Translations under genes and position numbers: made by a program
Notes under the pieces: model-generated
What the model was told of the DNA's origin: nothing
The model's database searches: none
Seen by the model: the letters and a program-made list of their open reading frames with translations, nothing else
In this document: one piece after another, positions 10,890-23,292 of the stretch
How positions within the stretch are numbered: the first letter of the stretch is position 1
Layout of the letters: every line of letters starts with the position of its first letter
Assembly: GCA_023052935.1 (NCBI GenBank)
Contig: CM041297.1
Coordinates: 6,004,280 to 6,068,279 of the forward strand
DNA length: 64,000 bases
Reading direction: 5' to 3'
From: Piezodorus guildinii
Lineage: Eukaryota; Arthropoda; Insecta; Hemiptera; Pentatomidae

Positions 10890-11084
10890 ATGGAATATTT
10901 TTTTCATCAATGAACCTTAGTAATCGACTAAAAATGCAACAATAAAAACTAATTACCTCTCTTCCCCAAATATTTGAGGGATTACGTTTCAAAATACGTA
11001 GAATCCGAATAGCGAATAATAAAAAAATTCGTTTGTCCACCGTCCGAGGCATTTCTCCGAAACCACAGGATCATTTTTTTTTTT

Positions 11085-11430
11085 TTTTAATTTGCCACAA
11101 AAATACTAGTCCATGCAACGATGATTCTAACACCTTTACGTTGATATCAGCTAGTTGTTCTTAATATGGCGGCCGATCAAAAGTGATTTAATTCAATAGC
11201 TCAGTTATTGTATTTTGTGAAGATAGTGACAAAATTTATAAGTGTTTTTAACAGAAAAAAACACGAATAATTATAAAAAAGAGAAACAAGAAAAAAATAT
11301 ATAGATTTTTAGAATCAGTAAAGCGCTATAAATAAAAAAAAGGAAAAACGAAAAATTTTAAAACTTATTTAAAACTCTAGGCTATATATACGCGTTTAAC
11401 TCCATCATTTTCGAAGATTCCCATTTCATG
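11085..11430 (+). repeat. REP-3 copy 1
   Basis: It matches, in reverse, the flanks of the RTE insertion at 34 kb, including 'gttgatatcagctagtt', 'caatagctcagttattg' and 'aatcagtaaagcgct'. Function unknown. Confidence 0.7.
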
Positions 11431-11717
11431 AGTGTTATTCATTTTAAAAAATTAGAACAAAACAAAAAAAAAAAAAAAAAAAAGGGGGTATTTTACCCAT
11501 AAATAAGACTATAACTCAAGTTATTTTTAAAGATAGGTAAAAATATGTATAGAGTATTAGAACTACTTAAGCACGATGAAAAAATAAATAAAAAAAGTTT
11601 ATCTATGTATTTCTAAAGAATGGAAAAAAAAAAATCATTGAAATTGGTTCAGAACTAGCAGAGATATAGCGTTTTGAAATTAGCAGCAATGATATTCCAT
11701 TTTCCTTTTAATTAGTT

Positions 11718-12004
11718 AGTTAGTTCATTTATTTAACGTCCCTTTATGCTACTATGGCTAATCGGACGATGCTACAATGGGAGTCCTAAATTTTGCCTAT
11801 CCAGGTTTTATTAGGATAGGGATCTTTAACGAGTACCTGACATCGCACAGGCTCGGGACCACCTTTTAACGTCCCCTCCGAAGGACGGTATAACTAAGGA
11901 TTTTTTACTCCCATTAAAAAATCCTAGGACCACATGCGGGTTTGAACCTTTTACCTTTGGCATAGGAGGCTGTTATGCTAACCACCCAGCTACAAGTGAT
12001 CCCC
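11718..12004 (-). mobile_element. SINE-B copy 6
   Basis: Full-length minus-strand copy, high similarity to the others, head 'agctacaagtgatccc' at its right end. Confidence 0.9.
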
Positions 12005-12115
12005 CTTTTTAATAGTTATTGCCCTTATACAGCTATATAGACAATTATACCATTATATAGTTATTTGAGAATAATAAACCATTGTGTAGTAATTAGCAGC
12101 GTTTTTATATTAATT

Positions 12116-13105
12116 ATTTTAAATTGTATTCTATATTTTTTATCTTTATTACTACGTATTACACTCGTGTGCGGCAGGTCTATTTTTTATTAATTTTTAT
12201 AAATGAAATCCATTATTATTATATATTAAGTCCTATATGAAAAGCTAAAGAAATTATAATAGCAGGACCTAATAAAGATCAAAGAGCGTACCATTTAAAG
12301 CTATCAATGAACTGGATTCCTCATGTTCCGTTAGGCACCAATTAAATCCTTAAAAACCTTTCTACCGAATTTTATTTCATTTTCAAGGATTGCCAAGTCA
12401 AATAGGATGTTGGCATTAATATCTTTAATAAAATGTAAATTTAAAATATATCCTACGAACAAACTATTTCCTTACATACCGAAAGCTATGTGGAAAGTTG
12501 GCTGAATGTACACGACCACATATTTTTTCTGAATCCAAATACTTAACTTCTAAATAAGGAACACAACGCCTGACCCAAGGTAGTAAATTTTTTTTCCTTT
12601 TTTTACGGAAATCTTTCAGCTTTTAAGGAAGCTTTTAAAGCTTTCTTTTTTGCTTTCTTTCTTTTCTTATTTTATCCCTTAACCTTAAATGATGTTTACA
12701 AATAAAACTCCAGAAGAAAACCTCTATGCAGAATGGTGGGAAAATGCTTCCAACAGAGGTAACATTCAAGGTTAACAACAGACAATCAGAGAAATGCATT
12801 CTCAACATTATTGAATAAAAAATAAACTAATTAATAAACATTTTTTATAGTACCTTTAAAATTGTGCAATTTAAAATAATTAACCAAGCCTGCTTATTAG
12901 TATTGAATAAAAACAGGATAATATGATCAAATAGAGATAATAGCAGATGTACAATATTTGTTTAGAACAATTATTTCCTCCTCGAATGAGAAAAATAATA
13001 TAAATATATAATATACAGTTGGAAAACTAAACATTTTATTTATTTTTTCAAAACATACAAAGTTAAAGACTATGAAGGTGAGCTAGGAAAAGTAGGAACT
13101 TATAA
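12116..13105. other. Non-coding AT-rich stretch
   Basis: No gene, RNA or known repeat recognised across about 1 kb. Confidence 0.4.
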
Positions 13106-13109
13106 GAGA

Positions 13110-14050
13110 AAAAAATCTGGTGCTCAACACCACTTTCACTTATCTATGCTGTTAAAATCAATTTAAGAAACTATTACATAAACTTAAATTGTATACAACA
13201 AATTTTAAGTTAATTTAAATAAAAATTGTATTCAGTTTCGTTGGAAATTCAAAAACACAAAAACTATATTCAAATTTTCACTATTAGTTGTTTATCAATT
13301 TCGCTACACTTGCATATTTATACGTCATTTATTAATGCTAACAAGATGATGTGCCTAATTTTTTTTAAATATACAAAATTAAATGTACTTTAGAGAAAGA
13401 AAATCGAGTTTTAAAAATCGATTAAAGAATTTTCAAATACAGTTAGAGATAAAAATTAGTGAAACTATTAAAGAATTAATTAAATTAAATTTCTATATAA
13501 ACTGTTTTATTAAAAAATCAATTATATGATCATCTAAAATAATCAGTTAGTTTTATTGGTTTTTCATCACTCATTATAAACTTTTACAAGCTTGTGTATA
13601 GTATAATTTTTTTTTTCTGAAATCTTTAGCTTTCTAACGATATATTATAAATGTATATTACTGTTTTATGTTGAATTGCATTAAAAAAATATTATTTAGT
13701 TTTTTCCTTTAGTTGGGTATCTAATTCATTCAATTTATATATTTACCAGTTTTTCATCAGTGGTAACAATAAAATATAGTTATTTTTATAGAATCTACAA
13801 AATTAAAAGTACTTTAGAAGAAGAAAATTTAAAATATCGTAATTTAAGCTCTGTCAGACTATTTCAATCAGAATGAAACCTACATGATATTAAAGCCCAT
13901 GGAATTTTACATCCATATAGCGAGTTTAATCAAAATCGTTAGAGCCGTTTTTGAGAAAATCTTAAAAAGGTGCAAAATGCATGGTATAAAGTGGCACTTT
14001 CGATTAGCTGATTTTAGTAAAAAGCCGGTAACCACACACACGGACACACT
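13110..14050 (+). repeat. REP-1 copy d (composite, 3' truncated)
   Basis: It starts with the 5' signature ('aatctggtgctcaacacc...actttcactta'), diverges at about 13170-13400, resumes with a second REP-1 5' region ('cgattaaagaattttcaaat'), and continues to the 'acatgcatggtataaagtgg'-type region. The last 100 bases and the hairpin are missing. Confidence 0.7.
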
Positions 14051-14619
14051 GGCATAAAATGTATTTTTCCTGTTTATAAAACAACTAAATTACTTTTATT
14101 TATAAACCATTAAGGAAAAATTGCACTAAATACCGTTTAATGGTTTAGAAGGAGTTTGCGGAAACCCAAATCTCTTTATCATTATATATATAGAGATATT
14201 TATATATAAATGAACAAATTTAGTGTAAAATTATAAAATAAACCGTGATATTTTGAAAATAATAGAACGATGTTGTGATGGTATGGGAGAAGATTTGACA
14301 ATCAGAACCAATTGCTTTATTAGAATGATGCCTGGGAGATCAGTAGTCGTTAAGGCTCCCAGACATCTTTCATTCTTCGTTCTTCTTTGATATTATTTAA
14401 AGCGGGACCAATGTGATCCTCTTCTCTAGCTGCTGGGTTTGAACCCACCTGAAAGGATAATTATTAATCCTGTTTATTTATCGTTCTAACGCAAAACCAC
14501 GAAGAAGCCGCCACATTATCCAGTGGGATAACGACAATGAAGATTATATATTTTAATAATAAATTTTAATCCCCATCCTATGTTTAATGAAAGTCGGTTT
14601 CTTTTTTAGAATATATCAT

Positions 14620-14765
14620 AAAAATCTTGTGAGAACAAAACATGACTCTCATTTAATTCGGTTGTTAAAATCAATTTAAGAACTATTTTTTAAGAAAATT
14701 AATTTTAAAAATTTATAAGGAATTGTATTAAGTTTCGTTGGAAATAGATGTTTGATTATTGATTT
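14620..14765 (+). repeat. REP-1 copy e (5' fragment)
   Basis: Diverged 5' end ('aaatcttgtgagaacaaaac...gactctcattta'), then the 'gttgttaaaatcaatttaag' block. Confidence 0.55.
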
Positions 14766-15617
14766 AACGTCACTATTTGCTACTAGTCCAAGAACTAGGT
14801 CTGAAAAATGCGTATTATAAGAAGAAAATTTTCAATGTGATTTTCACATTTTAGCCAAATTGTAGATTGTTTTTGTCTTCCACCTTAAACTGGTCGGAAT
14901 CAAAAATGGCGACCATCGAAAAAGCGCCAAATCCAGAAATTGACCTTATTTTAACATTATAAAGGTAAATATTACAAAAACCAAGCATAATATGAAAATA
15001 CTCATTATGATATAAATTAATGAACATGGGATAAGCTTTAATTTAAGAACTGATAGACGCCTGTAGGTGTTATAGGTACCGAGATTTGTTCATATATTTT
15101 GAGTCTTAAACACAGGAATTGATCGACTTTTAACAGTGTTCAGCTCGATATCATAGAAAGTGCCAATTTTACCAAACTACTCATAATAATAAAAATTAAG
15201 AAGCGTCCAATAAGCTGTAATATGAGAGGCGACAGGCGGCTGTAGGTCTCAAAGGTACCGAGATATCTTTGTCCATGTAATACATTGTGTTCTAAATACA
15301 GGAATTGACCACATTTTAACATTATGAATGTAAATCTTACAGAAACCACTCATTATACGAAAATACTTATATATACAATATGATTATAATAATATGAAAA
15401 GCTAAATGGAAGGATAGAAATAGCCGAAGATACAACTTCTGGCTTGAAGAGTTGCATCTTGGCCACCTTCATGGGACCAGTTTAAAAATAAACTTGAATA
15501 TATACGCACTGCGCTTCTATTCAACAAGTAATACGCGCTCATTCTAAGTAAGTAATACTCGCTTCTAACCTTGGGGAACCTCATTATAAAAAAAACCACA
15601 CACATGTGTATGTTTAT

Positions 15618-15677
<60 letters not shown>

Positions 15678-15690
15678 GTTATTAATATAT
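14766..15690. other. Non-coding stretch with internal repeats and a (TA)n tract
   Basis: No gene recognised. Two related segments, about 14938-15120 and 15122-15330, share 'gaattgacc...ttttaacattat...gtaaat' and 'gtaccgagat', so this is an old tandem or dispersed duplication. A (TA)n microsatellite lies at about 15618-15674. Confidence 0.5.
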
Positions 15691-15846
15691 TTTTTAACAT
15701 AAGTATAACAATTGTAACCTCCCATAACTCATATAAGTAAATGTCTATTAAAACAGCTGATCCTTATCACTAACTAACTAATGCAGGCAGCGAACTTTAC
15801 TTATATATTTATGGGGGGTTACAATTGGTTATACTTATGTTTAAAA
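15691..15846. mobile_element. Small inverted-repeat element (MITE-like)
   Basis: About 156 bp whose two ends are imperfect inverted repeats of about 50 bases: the left 'ttttaacataagtataacaa' is matched by the complement of the right end, as are 'ttgtaacc' and 'atataagtaaa'. The centre is 50-60 bases of unrelated sequence. No target duplication is obvious next to the (TA)n tract. Confidence 0.7.
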
Positions 15847-16036
15847 GTGTTAGTTCGTTGAGTTATATTGTTTGTCCTTTTACCATTTATTTAACAACGT
15901 GTAATTTTATTACAGGTAATAGTTGTATTCTTTTGTTTATTTGTCCAACTGTACAGGACCTACTGACTTAAAAAAGTCATACTTTAATGAGTTGATCTTT
16001 CAAAAGCAAATTTATTTCGTATTATTCTTACTTTGT

Positions 16037-16192
16037 AGGCCGAAGCGTCGATGGGAGGATTGCGTTAAGGCTGATCTCGGGAGCTTGGGCTTGACCGGCG
16101 AACATTGGACGAGTCTGTGTAGACAGAATTTGGTGGTATCGCCATCGAACCTTCGGGTTCGGTAAGCCTATTATTATTATTATTATTATTAT
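16037..16192 (+). mobile_element. RTE-type LINE 3' end with (ATT)n tail
   Basis: About 130 bases match the 3' end of the RTE-type copy at 34 kb ('gggaggattgcgttaaggct', 'gaacattggacgagtctgtg', 'cgaaccttcgggttcg'), followed by a (TTA)n microsatellite tail at about 16168-16192, a usual RTE feature. The 80-codon frame 15923-16165 merely runs through it. Confidence 0.85.
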
Positions 16193-16617
16193 CCTTACTT
16201 TACAGTTACAACACGTAATATTTAATAAAGTTGTAAGTAACTATTAATAATCTATTTAGGAATAATTTAAGTATATTTTTGTTAAATGAAACACATGTTA
16301 ATTGAAACAGCTGTTTTATTATAAAATAAATAATTGGATATCTAGCTCTCGCTAAGAAAGGTTAAATTTTTTTTTAAATTAACTATATTTACAACTTAAA
16401 AAAGTAACAATAATTAAAAAGCCATATAACGCTAAAACGTTATCAAAATTTCTTGATAAATTTGTGAAAAATAATACGATTTTTATTAATTTAGCAATGA
16501 AATTTAAACCGTAACCTTAAATTCAAAATTTAATTGGATTTTAAACAATTTTCCTTTAATAATTTATGAAATAAAACAATGTTTTAATGTAGGCACTATT
16601 AATGACTATAATAAACA
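16193..16617. other. Non-coding AT-rich stretch
   Basis: Nothing recognised. Confidence 0.4.
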
Positions 16618-16845
16618 AAGTAATAAATAGGAGTCCTAAATTAATCATATCCAGGTTTAATTAGTCTTTAATGAGTACCTGACATTACACAGGCTCTAAA
16701 ACACTTTTTTACCTTCCCCTCCGAAGAACGGCATAACTGAAAATATATAGTTTCATTAAAAAATCCTTTGGATACCAGGTTTGATCCCACTACCTTGGGC
16801 ATAGAACTCTGTTATCCTAGCCACTACACCTCAGAAGACCCCTCT
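16618..16845 (-). mobile_element. SINE-B copy 7 (old, diverged)
   Basis: The order of family blocks is kept ('ggagtcctaaatt', 'tatccaggtttaattag', 'gagtacctgacat', 'cctccgaagaacggcataac'), but with many changes and small deletions. Confidence 0.75.
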
Positions 16846-19300
16846 TAACTAAATTATTATTTTTATTAATTATAAGTATAAATATCTCACTATGTATTAT
16901 AAAATTCAAAGGTTTATAGCTAAAACATTTTTTATCTATAAATGGGAAAAAGCCTTAGTTGCAATTAATTTTAAGTAAAACACTCATTTTATTTATTTTT
17001 TTTTTTTTTAATATTTTTACAAAATCGAATAAACCAAATCCTTAATTGTTGAGTGAAACATCATTATTTTTTCAAGCAATTTCACTTTATACAAAAATAA
17101 TAATTTTTGAACATATTCAATAAAATACAAAATAACGTATTTAAGTGGACTTAAAAGTTGTCGATAAGTTAAAATTAATCTTTTGCTCAGACTTTTAACC
17201 TAATTATATAATTTTTGTTTTTCGAAGTGTACTGATATAACAATCTAAAATTATGAAACGATACACATGGCGTTGGTCTGGCAGATGTTACATCCCACAA
17301 TTGGACTATCTATGATATTGAATTAGTATATTTAGAAATATTATTTCACTGAATATAGAAATTATAGTATTCTTAAAATGTATTTTCAATTTTAAAACAA
17401 CTCTTTACATCACTAAGACGAATGATAATGAGATTTGAAAAACCGCGTGTCACGTTTCTGGTCCGTGATTGAGATAATAAAAATAATTTTGCTCGTGGAA
17501 GTTTTTAAGATAAAAACTCTAATCACAATATGGTTTAGTAATGATGAAAATCAATTAAATATCACTCAAATCTATATTTTTAAAGGCTTTGATATAAAGT
17601 GAATATTCAAGATTTTTAATTTTTTAATAAAAACAGATTTTTACACAAAGTTCAAAATGTTTTAGTATTTTAATAATAATTATTATGAGTTATTTTCAAT
17701 TTAAATAAAATATAAGAATGGTAGAAACTACATTTCATTATTTTATTTTTTTATATTTAACTTTCTATAAATAGTAACTCAATGAATATACAGTTTAATT
17801 ATAATTTTCGTTCATATTAATACAAAAATTTACTTGAGGCAGCGAGACTCGAACAAAAGAAAATGTATACATGTCCCAGCTATAAGCGTGTGTATATATA
17901 TATATATACTAATTTTTACTTTTACTTTAGTTACTTGAACTAGGAAATTAAAAAAAAAATAGTTTCGACATTTTTAATAAATCCATAAGTACGTTTATCT
18001 GAGAGAGAGAGAAAAAAAAGATTCAAAGTAATTTGATACATCGTTTATTTAAAAATTGGTTTGCTCTAAATCCAATATGGTACTAAAGGTTTTTTAAAAA
18101 CAGTTTCTTTTCATGACCGTATCGTAATTAATTATGCTTGAATAGATGAGATGAAAGTTACATTTTAATTTTTTTTTTTAAATATTTATCAGCATTTTTA
18201 TATTTAAAAGCGGTTTTGAGTCCTACGCATGGGTTTTTCTTAATATATAATTAAATATTTACGTTTACAACTTTACTATTTTTGTGAATATTTAAGAAAC
18301 GGGCATTAAATCCACGTGATCCTATTATATTTATATTCCTTAATGTTATATGTTATATTTATATCAAACATTTTGGCCATTATAAATGGCTATTTTGAAT
18401 CTCATATATTAATTTAGATATCGGTCTTTTAGAAATTAATTTTTTTTTTTTTTTTTGCAACATTTTTAAAATATCACCTAAAAAATTTCCTTTCAATATA
18501 AATCCAGTTTATAGGGGCCTAAAAAATTTCATTTTATAAGGAAAAAGTATAAAATTTTCTTTTCTAGAAAAATATCACTTTAAAAGTGATTGAAAATTCT
18601 GAGTTAGAGTTTATTTAATAAATAGGCTCGTTTAATATTTAACTGATAATTATGTTAAGTTCCTTATATAGCGTATTTTACTAAATTATTTATAATTTTA
18701 TTTTTATATAACCGAATATGGTAAAATGTGAATAAGACTGTAATTTTTATTTTATACTAGCTGACCCACAGATGATATCCTGCCTTAACTATGTCTTATC
18801 GAAATCGGTCAAGTCGTTCACGCGTGATGTGATGACCAAGCGAAAAGGGGATTCATTTATTTATTTATATATATAGTGAAATTATTATTTATTATCACCT
18901 TAGAAAATTAAAAAAAAAAACCTAACTACCTAAGTAACTTATCTATTTTATCCTTTCATCCAAAAAAAAAAAAAAAAAAATATAGCGAAATCTGTTAATC
19001 TGATCACGCGTGAAGAGAAACGAGGATTTATTTTTATATATAAAGATTATTAATTAGTACAGTTGTTAAAATATAAAAAAAAGTACTTTTTAGGTATGAG
19101 TGTGTTAAAATATTTATTGCCTACATATGTGTACTTTAAATACATTTTTTTTTTTTTTTAATATTTTCCTTTTACAGTATCTTGATAACTTTAAATATGT
19201 TTCTGTAACTCGAAAACCCCACACGATAGCCGAGTGTCCTAAACCTTAGACCCTTGGTATGTAATATGTATATAATAACTGTTAACATATAGCTTTACCT
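16846..19300. other. Long non-coding AT-rich stretch upstream of the putative promoter
   Basis: No open frame, RNA or known repeat recognised over about 2.4 kb. It is unusually free of the repeat families that fill the rest of the window. Short poly-A and poly-T runs are present, and a short 'cgtgatgtgatgacc' to 'ttatatatatagtg' segment at about 18820-18880 resembles 18990-19040, suggesting an old small repeat. Confidence 0.4.
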
Positions 19301-19309
19301 TATTGGAAG

Positions 19310-19560
19310 AACTGGAAGCGAGAGACATAGAGGTAGCGATAGAGGGTAGCGATGGAGTTACATAATACTAGACACAGTCCACTCTGGGAGAGCACACAGC
19401 ACTGAGCGGGAGGAGAGGCAGGTGGGAACTGAGGGAGCCACGCCTTCGCCACGCCCCCGGGCTAGCGGCTCTGACGTCACTGGCCCGCCCCCCACCACCT
19501 CTCAGGCTCCGGTGTCCGCATTCCTCGGGGGATCTCTAGGCCGTGATAGTATCCAGCGTG
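19310..19560 (+). promoter_or_regulatory. GC/CpG-rich promoter-like patch
   Basis: Within very AT-rich DNA, about 250 bases are GC-rich with many CpG dinucleotides ('ccacgcccccgggctagcgg', 'ggcccgccccccacc'). It contains a perfect CRE palindrome TGACGTCA at about 19474-19481 and a GC-box-like CCACGCCCCC. Two near-identical 'gtgatagt.gatcc/tatcc' motifs close it (19541-19572). It lies just upstream of a short ATG frame that ends in a splice-donor-like sequence. I infer a host-gene promoter/5' UTR reading to the right; the strand is inferred from that exon. Confidence 0.55.
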
Positions 19561-19654
19561 ATAGTGGATCCTATCTCAGCTTTTTATTTTCATAGAGAGG
19601 GACATAATTAAGGTACTAATATATTTCAATTAAGCAAAACAGATTATAGGTATA

Positions 19655-19750
19655 ATGACTCGTGTATTGAATAATAACAGACTCAGCGAACCTGAGGGTT
19701 CGTTCCTGATTCAACCAAATGTTCAGCTAAACACGTTCACGCCGCAAAGG
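19655..19750 (+). CDS. Putative first coding exon of an unidentified host gene
   Basis: An ATG at 19655, preceded by an in-frame TAA at 19631-19633, opens 32 codons beginning MTRVLNNNRLSEPEGSFLIQ. At 19751 the sequence is AGG|GTGAGC, a good match to a 5' splice site, and the genomic frame runs only nine codons further to a stop. Codon content is far less AT-rich than the surroundings, as expected for an exon. The CpG-rich patch 100-350 bases upstream supports a transcription start. No protein family is recognised and no acceptor exon is identified in the remaining 44 kb, so a long intron would have to be assumed. It could also be a chance frame beside a conserved regulatory region. Confidence 0.45.
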
Positions 19751-20560
19751 GTGAGCCTATGCATTCGGTGGACTTAGAACCAATATCTGAAATTTGGAAT
19801 TTCTCCATATTTTTTTGTTAAACTGTTCTTCGTTTCTGTTCCACATAAAATATCTTATTAAAACGACCGTCCATGGAAAATGTCATTTTTTAAAAAAAAT
19901 ACCACAACTATTTTGATAAGCTAATGAATCATCTTTAGCTCGATAATTTAACTTTATTATATACAGCTTGAACTTTTATTGATTCTTAAAGTTTTTATTA
20001 ATGAAAAACATGAAAAAAAATTTAAAGCATTCATAACGAAAATCGCCCAGAAATCTACTACCACAGAAATTAACTAGAAGGTCTATAGTTTACTTTCCAT
20101 TAATATTTACCTTCGGGTTCGTGCCGGTTTCCTTTTAGGTATTTTTTTTTTTTTTCAAATGTTGTCACTATAAATTTCGGTTTCTTTGTTTTAAATTTTT
20201 ATTTATACTTTTTGAACGTATTTGAATCGTAAAAATAAATTATACCTGATGCTCTAAATTTTTTAATAAATTATTTTGTTTTATTTAATATTTTATTAAA
20301 CCAAAATACCTATAGATAATTTAAAAAATATTTTGAATAAAAATGTGTATGGATTTCGTTCATGTTTTTTTTATTCTCAATTGAATGGTACCTACTTTTA
20401 TATGGAAAAGGGTGGTTTTGGTTTGTCCAAAAACTCCGTAATCCTTTTATATGGTTGCTCCTATTAGTTGCTAGAAATAGGGTGTGGAATCAATTTACGG
20501 TGTCAAATCATAGGGTTAAAATTTAAAAAATAAAATAAAATAAAAAAAAGTGTATTCTGG
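19751..20560. other. AT-rich stretch, possible intron
   Basis: Begins with the donor-like GTGAGC. No coding sequence or known repeat recognised. Confidence 0.35.
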
Positions 20561-21190
20561 GATACACTATACCTCAAAATTAAAATTTGAATACAGAAGT
20601 CGGAAAACGTGTTAGGTGCTTCCGCTTTGTGAGGCGGGGCGACACTGTTCCAAGTTCCAAGGAGTTTAATCACAACAGTTTCAGGCTTCCAACGCGCTAA
20701 ATACTAGATTGTAACTGTTCACGCCATATGTTATGGTCTGATGGAAAAAAAAAAGAAAACTGTATACATTTTATGATATTTATCAATAGATCATTTTTGT
20801 ATTAATCTTTATTTTTTATCTGTTTTAAAAATACTTATTATAAATATAATTAAAAATTTTGAATAGTTGAGAAAGAAAAAAAGACGATCGTTTTCAATTG
20901 TTTTTTGACTGCCTCGTGGCCAGTCGAGTCTTAAGCTAGCGTCTGAGCGGTGTAGATGTGCCGTATATAGACCTAAGATTCCTCTCGACGTTTGAACGTT
21001 TGGAAACGAATTTCTTCATCTTCTCATCGTTCCCCTTGGAACTTGGAAGAGCCGCCTTGCGGTCATTTTCAACACCCAAGAGAACTTCGTCCAAGCCGCC
21101 CTGCGGTCGTTTTCTTCAACACTCAACTGGACATCTTTACGTGAATATAACCTATCTTTATCCATTAATGGAACATTTAATTTCTTAATT
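20561..21190. other. Less AT-rich island with short duplicated hairpin motif
   Basis: Segments at 20600-20730 and 20910-21150 are more GC-rich than their surroundings. At 21039-21120 a ~45-base unit occurs twice; each starts with GCCGCC(T/C)TGCGGTC, a small self-complementary stem, followed by a 'ttttc..caacac.caa' block. A 76-codon frame (20958-21188) crosses this but has no recognisable domain. Confidence 0.45.
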
Positions 21191-22550
21191 CTTATTCAAG
21201 AAACTGTTTAATTTGATAACTATTTTTTTTAAATCTTTAAGCATTAATTAAGTTAAGTTTGTTTCTTCTATTTTTACAATATTTTAATTAGGTTTATTTT
21301 GTTTCCTACATTTTCTTACAGCTGTTTAATTATAATTAGGTTAATTTTTATCTTATATAAATTTATTAGGTTAATATGTTTCTTATCTTGTTTATATGTA
21401 TTTCAGTGAATTAAATGTATTGTGATTCGTCGTTTGCTTTCATTTTTTTTATTTATTATAAATCTATACAGTCCACTAATTCATTTCAATAGAACCACCC
21501 TCAATTTTGAGTTGTCACTTGGAAGTACTATTCTTTCACGGATAGCCCAGCGTATACAGTAACAATTTTAACATACACAAATGACTTGAAGGAAAAATTA
21601 TGAAAATATTTAAAAATGATTCTTATATTGTCCGAATTGTAAGAAAAGAAATCGCGCAAAGCTAAATAAAATTCTTTTATAAGAGTAATCAAATTAAAAT
21701 AACCTATAGGCCTTCTTTGAGGAGGGATTTTTAAGATTATAAAATATTTAATAAATAATCCTTTATCCTGTTGATTCATAAAACTTAAAGTATTGAGAAA
21801 AAATAAAATAAACTTATTCTTTTAACGACTACAAGTAACGAGTACAAGTAAATCCGCTTTGTGTAACCTTTTAAATTTCCCATCTCTCTCTTTGGGTACA
21901 ATATTTTGCGTAGTGCCTTATTTTCGAAAACATTAATTCGTTGTTTCTCCTTCAAAGTAACCGACCCCTATTATGAATAACAGAGAAAATATTTTTTACA
22001 ACTCACCAGTACTGGTACTAGTCGGTAGAAGAAGCTGTAACTTGATCTAGTAGTCAGTGAGGAACAGTATTTCTTCTTACCTAATAAAAAAAACAAAAAC
22101 ATATTGTAATAAACAAGAATAACAAAAAAAAAAAATAAGTGGTTAAAGACTAAGGCACAAACTTAAGTTTCACAGGTAAGGTATATAGGCGGTGAATATG
22201 GTCTCCTTTGGGCGTAGTGACTGGTCGCTGTTCGCTCAAACCCGACAGATGGCCTAAGATTTTTTAAAAAGGAGTCGATAATCCCATTTTATACCGCTAT
22301 ACATTCGGAGGGAACCCGTGATTGTGCGATATCATCTACTTCTTTAAAATCCCCATTCTAATTAAATAATACCTGTAGTATTGATACCATGATATCAGTA
22401 ACATATTATAATACTCCTACTGTAGCATAGTCATTAAACACAATGAATTAATTACATTACGTTATAATTAAAAAAAAGAGATTATTTATATTTTTAGGGT
22501 TATTACCAAGCATAAAACTTATATATTTTTTTATTATAATATTTTAATGG
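21191..22550. other. Non-coding AT-rich stretch
   Basis: No gene recognised. About 22200-22440 has scattered resemblance to SINE-B blocks ('ctcctactgtagcat', 'aaaatccccattctaatta'), possibly a very old copy. The 83-codon minus frame 21528-21779 has no recognisable domain. Confidence 0.4.
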
Positions 22551-22553
22551 ATT

Positions 22554-22972
22554 ACTTTTTCATATTAAAATAGCACATTTTTTTTTCCAAATCTTTTTTA
22601 TTTTCATTGATACACTAAATTTCATAACTGGTAGTCAACGTTTCGCAGCCTTTTCCCCATTTTCAAGACTAAAATTTTTTTTTTAAACATTTTGCTTTTA
22701 GGGAGCCAATAGTATACATTACATGCTGACGCAGCTATGTGCCATAGAATATTAGTATGTACAGACAAAAAAAAAGGTAATTTGAATTTAAATTTATATT
22801 ATGAAAAAAAATTATTTATTAAAATATAACTAAAAGCAAAATGTTAAAAAAAAAAAAATTGTTTAGTCTTGAAAATGGGGAAAAGGCCCGTTGACTACCA
22901 GTTATGACAATTTGTGTATCAATGAAAATAAAAAATATTTGGAAGAAAAATGTGCTATTTTAATATGAATAA
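22554..22972. repeat. Penelope-type terminal fold-back 1
   Basis: Two inverted arms, about 22554-22700 and 22825-22972, flank a ~125-base spacer. Each arm carries the hammerhead-like motif of Penelope-type terminal repeats: minus strand 22634-22669 (with stem, then GAAACGTTG) and plus strand 22868-22895, where the GAAAC core is eroded. There is no protein-coding part. Confidence 0.7.
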
Positions 22973-23292
22973 ATAAGTAAATCTTCCTCAAGTAAGACGG
23001 ATTATTTTTTTTATAGTAATTCCGCTTTGAAATATGGTAATTTTGACACCAAACCTCTACCTTCTACCTTCACTAGAACCAGAAATATTAAACAAAGTAT
23101 GTTTTCGCCTTAAAACTTTCTGATTTGCTTACACAATAGAGCAGGCCCCTAATATTTAGCAGAATCTAATTGTTTAATTTATAGATTTACCTAGAAATAT
23201 TTCATTAAAATCGGTGACACATTTGTCATCCTCTTCTGTTAGCATAACCATTACTACCTCCTTACAGACTACTGAACCCAAGACCATGGGAT

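Larger units (their letters stand above)
10890..12115 (+). repeat. REP-2 copy 2 containing REP-3 and SINE-B
   Basis: The outer parts match REP-2 at 590-929 and 59270-59935 ('gtagaatccgaatagcgaat' at the left, 'aataataaaccattgtgta' at the right). The part 11085-11430 is a different repeat, REP-3, which recurs reversed around 33950-34960. A SINE-B occupies 11718-12004. This is a three-layer nest without coding sequence. Confidence 0.7.

Noticed and set aside
15140..15605. Two minus-strand frames of about 68 codons
   Set aside because: They lie in an internally repeated stretch and show no domain; lengths are within chance.
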